A stretch of 64,000 nucleotides of DNA from Pseudofabraea citricarpa (lineage: Eukaryota > Ascomycota > Leotiomycetes > Helotiales > Dermateaceae): contig JAPWGK010000003.1 of assembly GCA_029641185.1 (NCBI GenBank), forward strand, positions 1,364,001 through 1,428,000, read 5' to 3'. Position numbers and translations under genes: made by a program. Numbering within the stretch: position 1 is the stretch's first letter; every line of letters begins with the position of its first letter. The notes below the pieces were generated by a model. The model did no database searches and was not told the origin of the DNA. It was given only the letters and a program-made list of their open reading frames with translations. Shown piece by piece: positions 58,393-64,000 of the stretch.

Positions 58393-61300
58393 TTCTTGGA
58401 GCGACACACCTCCTCCAGGCTTTCCTCTCCTTGTGGTGTTATTGTAGCACAGCCAGTTTCTCCCAGTCAAGTGCTGTTTGCGGCGATATCACGATATATT
58501 TCTGATTCTCGAAGGATACAGCTGAAGATGTTTCTAGGACGGCGCTGTCGTACGTGTGCTCGCTGCAAACGTTGCAGAAGGTCGACGTCAGGATCTCGAG
58601 ATCCGAGGTCGGTCGCAGGTGGTGGTCTCTGCAAAAAAATGGGAAGGGATCTAGAGAGTTGCGCACGGCGGAAGAACCGAGGGGAATGGGGATCGATCTG
58701 GTCGAGCAAATTGTGGTTGTTGACGGCGGGGGCTGACTTGTAGCAATGACATACAAGTAGGTATGGAAGCCGTTCTTGTCGTCCGGATTGCTTGCTGTGT
58801 GAGAGTATGGATATTGTATGTTTGATGCAGTCGCGGTCGACGAATAACAGTTCCCCTCCAGTGACGAGCAAGTGAGAGGTCGAACCGAAAAAGACCAGAT
58901 GCCTGTGGGTATTTTGTGGTGTGCAGCGGCGCTTTAGTGGAGAGAAGTCAAGTCAGTAGCAAGTCAATGCTGCGAGCAGGCGTCCCTAGCGTGGCCCTGC
59001 CTGGTCGGCTGGTATGGTAGGCTGGCAAATTCGGGATCGAGGGGGGCTCGTCCTCGTCGTCAGTCAATAATAATGTAGCCCTTTATGATTCCCTCCTTCA
59101 TCTCTTCCTCACTTGTTCATTTCTTTATTTTGGGATCACTATGATGCGACGGTGGTTATGTGCGGCTCGTATAGTGAGTGCTTGGTACATTATCTACAGA
59201 CTGGCTGGCTACGGAGGACGTGTGGGCTGAGCAGGAAAGCAATAATAACAAGGACGAGAGAGGGGAAACATCTGCAGAGGGAGTATTGCATGGTGGACGA
59301 CCTCAGGAGACTAAGTGGTGGTGAGCATAGCCGTATCGAGAATCCGGCCGGCTATGCTATATGGCACTGGACAGACAGAGCTGGAGAACTGCTGGCCGAG
59401 GGAGTGGGAGACTGGGAGTACCTCTGGAGCAGAGCAGAGCAAAGCACAGCCAACGCTGCCCCCCATCTTCTGGCACTCCCTACCGACGGCCTCTACATAT
59501 CCATTACATACATGTACCAGTTGAACTGTTCTGTGCCCTCCTCTTGCGGCCCCTACGGCAACAGCGAGCTGCACAGCGACTGCATCGTGATGGCGCTTCT
59601 GCAACAATCAAAACCTCGCCGTATAAACGCGGCCATGGTGGAGTCGTCCAAGGCCGTAGCAACGGCTGTGAAAACCAAATTTAGGTAGCGATGGGAGATT
59701 CCAGTCGCCCTTGGAGCCTGAGACCAGGTCACTCACTGCTCACTGACTCTTTCGTTCTGTAGATATTCGCGGGCATGGGGCGTAACGTGGTGGGCTGGAG
59801 GGCTGGAGATTTGCTATGGGGACCCAGACAACTCGTACGGCAGCGGCAGATTCAATTGCTGACGTTGTATTCCCGGGCTGTGAGTGGTGCAGACGACTGT
59901 CCCGCAGAGTGGGTTCTGCCTGCACATTGCTCGACCAATTCGCTCGTCGTCGTGGGATCAAGTGGGGGTTTAAGCATGGAAGTCGCAAAAGAAAGCATGC
60001 CAACCATGCTGCCACCACTCTTCTGGAAAGAGAAGCGACCAGGACAGGGAGAGCTCTGGACCTCAAACTCTCCCGCTCTGGGAGGGTCTCGAAGAACTCG
60101 TGCAGTTGTGTAGGTACTGTAGGTAGTCGTGAGTGACCAGTCGTGCAGCCAAAGCCTATTCTCTTGCCATCATCATTCATTTCACCTCGCTTCTGTCTGT
60201 CTGCTGTCTGTCTGTCTCTCTCTCTCTCTCTCACTCTCTCTGTCTGTTGACGAATAATGCGCCGAACGAATCAACCCAGGACTGCCGGCATCCTCCTAGT
60301 TAGCACCATGTTTGTTCGTTCGGTGTGGCGGCCGAGCTTCAGGGTGCGGAGGCCACCAGGGCCCGCAGCCATTGGGCAATCCTGCATTCTGACATCTTAA
60401 GGATTTGCTGGACTGGCGGCGATGGGAGTGGCAGGGCTATGCAAGCACGACGGCAAGCTTCAGTCACAAGTTCGGTGTCGGCCGCTGATGCTGGTGCTGA
60501 TGCTGGTGCTGGCAGCTGGGTGCTGCTGCTGGTCAAGCGGCATTTGCACGCTTGGATATCGACGTTGTGGCGGGAGAATTCTTAGGAGGCGTTCTCGCTG
60601 AAATGCTTGATCGAGGAAAAGAAAAGGAAGGATCTGCTACAGGCACCCCAGGACACGTCGGCTGGCCACACCCAATCACCCCTAGACAGCTGTCCGATCA
60701 GCGTACGGGGGTGTGACAATATCAGAGGGGGGCAGTGTGTACAGCGTATGTTTGGAGGGGTCGTTTTGGTACTGTCGTTGACTGAGAAAGGTTTGACTAA
60801 CACCTCACGAACAGCTCACCATGACAAACTACCTACACCCGTCGCTTCAACATCAATAACCCATCATCTTCGATACTTTCCAGCTATTAAGTCCTGTACC
60901 TCACATCACATGCAGGAGAAGAGCCCATCTCGGGGGAGACTCTACGTACCCACTCACACCTACACAGGAGTGCAGCTCCGGATCGTGTACCGTCTTCCTA
61001 GAGCGCCTCAGAGACGACGCATTATCAGAAGAACCAAATCTCTGCAGATCACGGATTATCAGATTCCACAGTGAGAGGCAAAATCCGTTCTTATTTTGAC
61101 ATCGACGACTCCCATTGACTGACAATGGAGACATGGTATGGCATTAGCCTCGTGGGGTTGGTTCTTTCCCACTGCACGGAATGCATCTGTCCGCGCCCCG
61201 TACCTTGTCTCTTGCAATGAGATCCATAGGTCCCACCATCTGAACGTGAAGATGGCAAGGAAAGTATAAGCAGAAAGATGCATTGGGCTATATGAAGAAT

Positions 61301-62755
61301 AATCAGAAAAGGCTGGGTCCAAGACTTCGCCCAAGTCCAGGAAAAACTTGTTGACGTCGTCGTGCGCCGCGCCAAGTCAAGAACGAACCGAACCATGGGG
61401 GGAGCCAGCTCGCCAACATCGTGGACCCAGATCTGACGTCTCTAAGCCGCCTCGAGGATCTAGGAAAGAGGCAATATTGCAAAGTCTTCCAGGCTCAACA
61501 TCAGACAATCCATGCTACGACGATCTACAATTAGCAGTACTGGTGCCCTTTGGAGCTGTAGATCCTAGTTGGCCTTCTACTTGTTGATGACGAGTCAAAT
61601 CAAATGGAAACTCCAGCCACCCCTTGGAAAGTACTGTAGAAGACATCTTGGGGTCTCTAGTACCGACTGTACCGTACCGTCTTTTAGTGCTTCCGCGAAA
61701 ATGGCTGCCAGTACGGAAGTACAGCACTGTTCGCGTGACTACTGGTAGACACAGAGTGTCTCTAGACTCGAGCGAGCCTGATGTCCGAGTCTAGCGTCGC
61801 CTTTCCGAAGTCTTCCGAGCCTTCTCCTGCGAGGAGATCTGGATTTCCGAAACAGGACCTCCCGACCAGTCAACAAGACAAGTCAACCAAGTGAGTGATC
61901 TGTGGCGCATAACGGTCTCCAATATCAATAACTACATTTGTTCCCGGATTCGATGATTTGCCGGGTTCTGCTGTGCGCCCCTCCTCTCGCGCTTACGAGT
62001 CTGAAAGTGGACCTTGAGTATTTCGGTCTTCAGCACGAATCTGTCTAGGTCGTAGGGAGGCCTCGTGGAAAGTGGACCCAGCTGGCGTTCGAAGATTGAA
62101 CTGGGACCAGCCACAGCCTAACGCAGCCTCCTTGCCTAGATTCTCCGTTTATCTACCAGTCATAGGCCGATAAAGAGAGTTGGACCCTTCAACTTGGATG
62201 ATTAAGCTTGGTATGTTCTGTGCGACCCTTGGACTGGGAATTTTAGTTCCCTCCGTGCACGATCTGGCTCTGAGCTTCTATGGGCCGACCTCTGCGGCGA
62301 CCGTGGTAGCTCCGGCTTTATTGTGTCCAATTCGGCCACGCGTATGGGTAGGGCAATAGTCGTCTGCACGAGATTCTGCATGCGTTCTGGTGGTTACACT
62401 TCCAACTTCTCGACAGCTTTAAATGTGGAATCGTGAATGCGGTACCGGTTTGGACATCCGGCTGGCTTTGTTGCCTCAACAATCTCGCGTTCAGGTTTGA
62501 CGTCCTTGTCAAAAGTGATGGTGGATCAAGTAGATGTCTGTGGGCACTGGGCAGATTGACGGAAGTCTTGAATGAAGATCCTCTCCCTATCTAATTCACG
62601 AGTCATGTCTTCTAATATGAAGGGTTCTTCCAGCCAGTGCCGCCGTAAGAGCCCTCTTTGGTCTGGGGTTCGTTGGAGACTCCAAGAAGCCAGCCGGTGG
62701 TCAACACGGGCGTTGTAACCGGTAGAAAGTTATTCCAGACCCACTCACTAGCTAA
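58393..62755. other. Long gene-free stretch upstream of areA
   Basis: The first 500-1000 bp must include the areA promoter and leader. Beyond that lie a CT/TCTC run at 60201-60243, a GATGCTG-type repeat near 60482-60510 and otherwise unique sequence. The longest frame, 191 codons at 59113-59688, begins at a non-ATG codon and has no motif. Decayed genes cannot be excluded, but I recognise none. Confidence 0.5.
60201..60243. repeat. TGTC/TCTC simple repeat
   Basis: CTGTCTGTC copies run into an uninterrupted (CT)n tract of about 8-9 units. Confidence 0.8.
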
Positions 62756-64000
62756 ACGATAATTTATATAGGAGTAGAGAGTAGCTACTTAGTTTATCAT
62801 GTATCACCCTTTTTAAGGATTTAAGCCACCTATTCCGCCTTATGTTATATTAGTAATCTAACTAAGGATTAGGTATATTCTAAGCGATTATTTTTCTTAA
62901 TTTCTAATAAGACTTATTATAATAAAATTATTATAACAAGCGATTTTAAATATTATAATACGTAACCTAGTAGAAGTAACTAAAATAATAATATATTTTA
63001 GAAGACGACTACTTAAACGAGTTTCAGATATTTTATAATTAGTAAGATATTATAATACGTATTCTAAGATAAAATATACGAGTTCTTTTAAGTATTAAAA
63101 CTACGATTTATTATAAAATTATAAGTAATAATATTCGAGATTAAATATCTAAAGTTACTAAGTAGAAGGTATATAATATTATTAAATATAATCAGATAAT
63201 AACTATTAACTTTCTTCTTCTTTTAATATTAATATACCTTAATATTTTTCTTAAATTATAACTAACTTTCTCTTCTTTTATCTAATAACCTCTTACTTTC
63301 TTATAATATATCTACTAAGTAGTAAGATTATAATAATCTAAGATATTAGATTATTATAAAGTTATAAAAAGTATATATTAGAAACCGATTTAAGTATATT
63401 TTAATTTACTTTATATAAGATATCTCTTATAAGCTTTATTATAAGTAATAAAGTTAAAGTAAACCCCTAAGTTTATAATAATATTATTTAAATTAGATAT
63501 AAGAATAATATTAGTAATAACTTATTAAATATATAAATCCGAGTAAACTTTAATTATTAAAAGCTTATAAAAAAAATAAAAGTCGAATTAAATAAATCTT
63601 CTTTTAAAGATTATTTTATTCTTAGATCTTATACTAAGAAAGAATTCTAATAAGAATTTTATCTAAAGATATTATTAATATAAATAATACCTAAGTTTAT
63701 ATCTTACTAAGAAAGAAAAATAACTTACGTATATATTAAAGTTCTTACTTTTAAGGATAATAAAAATAATATTAAGCTTTAGTTAAATATAATTTATAAG
63801 TCTTATAAGAGTATTCTTAGTAATAAAAATAAAACCAAATAAGAAATTAAAGCTAATAAATATATATATATAAAGGCGATTAAAAAGACGTAAGGTATTA
63901 TATAAATTTATTATAATAATATAAATCGTATAAGTCGAATAAAGTAATTTACTTTTAAATAATTAATATTTAATAAATTCTAAGAAAAATAATAATATAA
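62756..64000. repeat. AT-rich block with RIP signature, probable decayed transposon
   Basis: From about 62760 the base composition changes abruptly to roughly 80% A+T or more. Between about 62840 and the window end, CA and TG dinucleotides are almost absent while TA is very common, yet CG dinucleotides remain (ACGAG, GTCGAA, GCGATT). Loss of CA/TG with gain of TA and retention of CG is what repeat-induced point mutation, which converts CpA to TpA on either strand, leaves behind. Stop codons occur in all frames, so no coding region survives. The source element cannot be named from the sequence alone. The block continues beyond the window. Confidence 0.85.

Noticed and set aside
59113..59688. 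191-codon frame in the gap right of areA
   Set aside because: It begins at a non-ATG codon and shows no motif, signal peptide or splice evidence. It could be real but is not supportable here.
1..64000. tRNA, rRNA, CRISPR arrays and operons
   Set aside because: I looked for tRNA cloverleaf boxes, rRNA cores and spaced direct repeats by eye and found none. The spliced genes show this is eukaryotic nuclear DNA.

Overview
The window looks like nuclear DNA of a filamentous ascomycete, most likely a leotiomycete (Helotiales). Genes are broken by short introns of about 45-60 bp with GTAAGT-type donors, CTAAC/CTGAC-type branch sites and YAG acceptors. The identifiable proteins are typical of such fungi: an AreA/NIT2 GATA factor, the DASH subunit Hsk3, WSC and fasciclin surface proteins, and membrane-anchored GH3 and GH16 enzymes. 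Long intergenic stretches are rich in microsatellites. No operons, tRNA, rRNA or CRISPR were seen. All exon joins below were worked out by hand from splice motifs and reading-frame continuity.

Layout. 1-2233: 3' part of a long gene made of 32-residue helical repeats (+). 4295-6156: SGNH-hydrolase-like type II membrane protein (+, six exons). 6871-8668: MFS transporter (+). 10215-10971: small orphan gene (-). 13545-14510: secreted ferritin-like protein (+). 15362-17537: secreted alpha/beta hydrolase with WSC modules (-). 19306-19935: small orphan (-). 22556-24179: GPI-type protein with two fasciclin domains (-). 27820-30806: membrane family-2 glycosyltransferase with an 8-nt microexon (-). 35744-37275: membrane-anchored GH16 (-). 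43104-46001: membrane-anchored GH3 beta-glucosidase (+). 46708-47556: orphan (+). 48333-50203: HerA/FtsK-like P-loop ATPase (-). 50715-51371: orphan (+). 51889-52310: DASH Hsk3 (+). 52554-53501: orphan with a signal peptide and a C-terminal membrane anchor (+). 55154-58392: areA (-). After about 58.4 kb no convincing gene remains. From about 62.8 kb to the end the DNA is extremely AT-rich and almost lacks CA/TG dinucleotides, a signature of repeat-induced point mutation (RIP).

How the genes relate. Between 15 and 46 kb several neighbours act on or sit in the cell wall: WSC hydrolase, fasciclin protein, GT2 glycosyltransferase, GH16 and GH3. The last two are both type II membrane proteins and are transcribed divergently from a 5.8-kb gap. 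This is a thematic neighbourhood, not a demonstrated co-regulated cluster. AreA would be a nitrogen regulator acting genome-wide. Hsk3 belongs to kinetochore-microtubule attachment.

I did not find a clear new multi-gene system. The items most worth a second look are the 32-residue repeat protein, the HerA-like ATPase, the GT2 microexon, two in-frame (length divisible by 3) introns including one in areA, a MITE-like element at 38.7-38.9 kb, and the sharp edge of the RIP-type AT-rich block.
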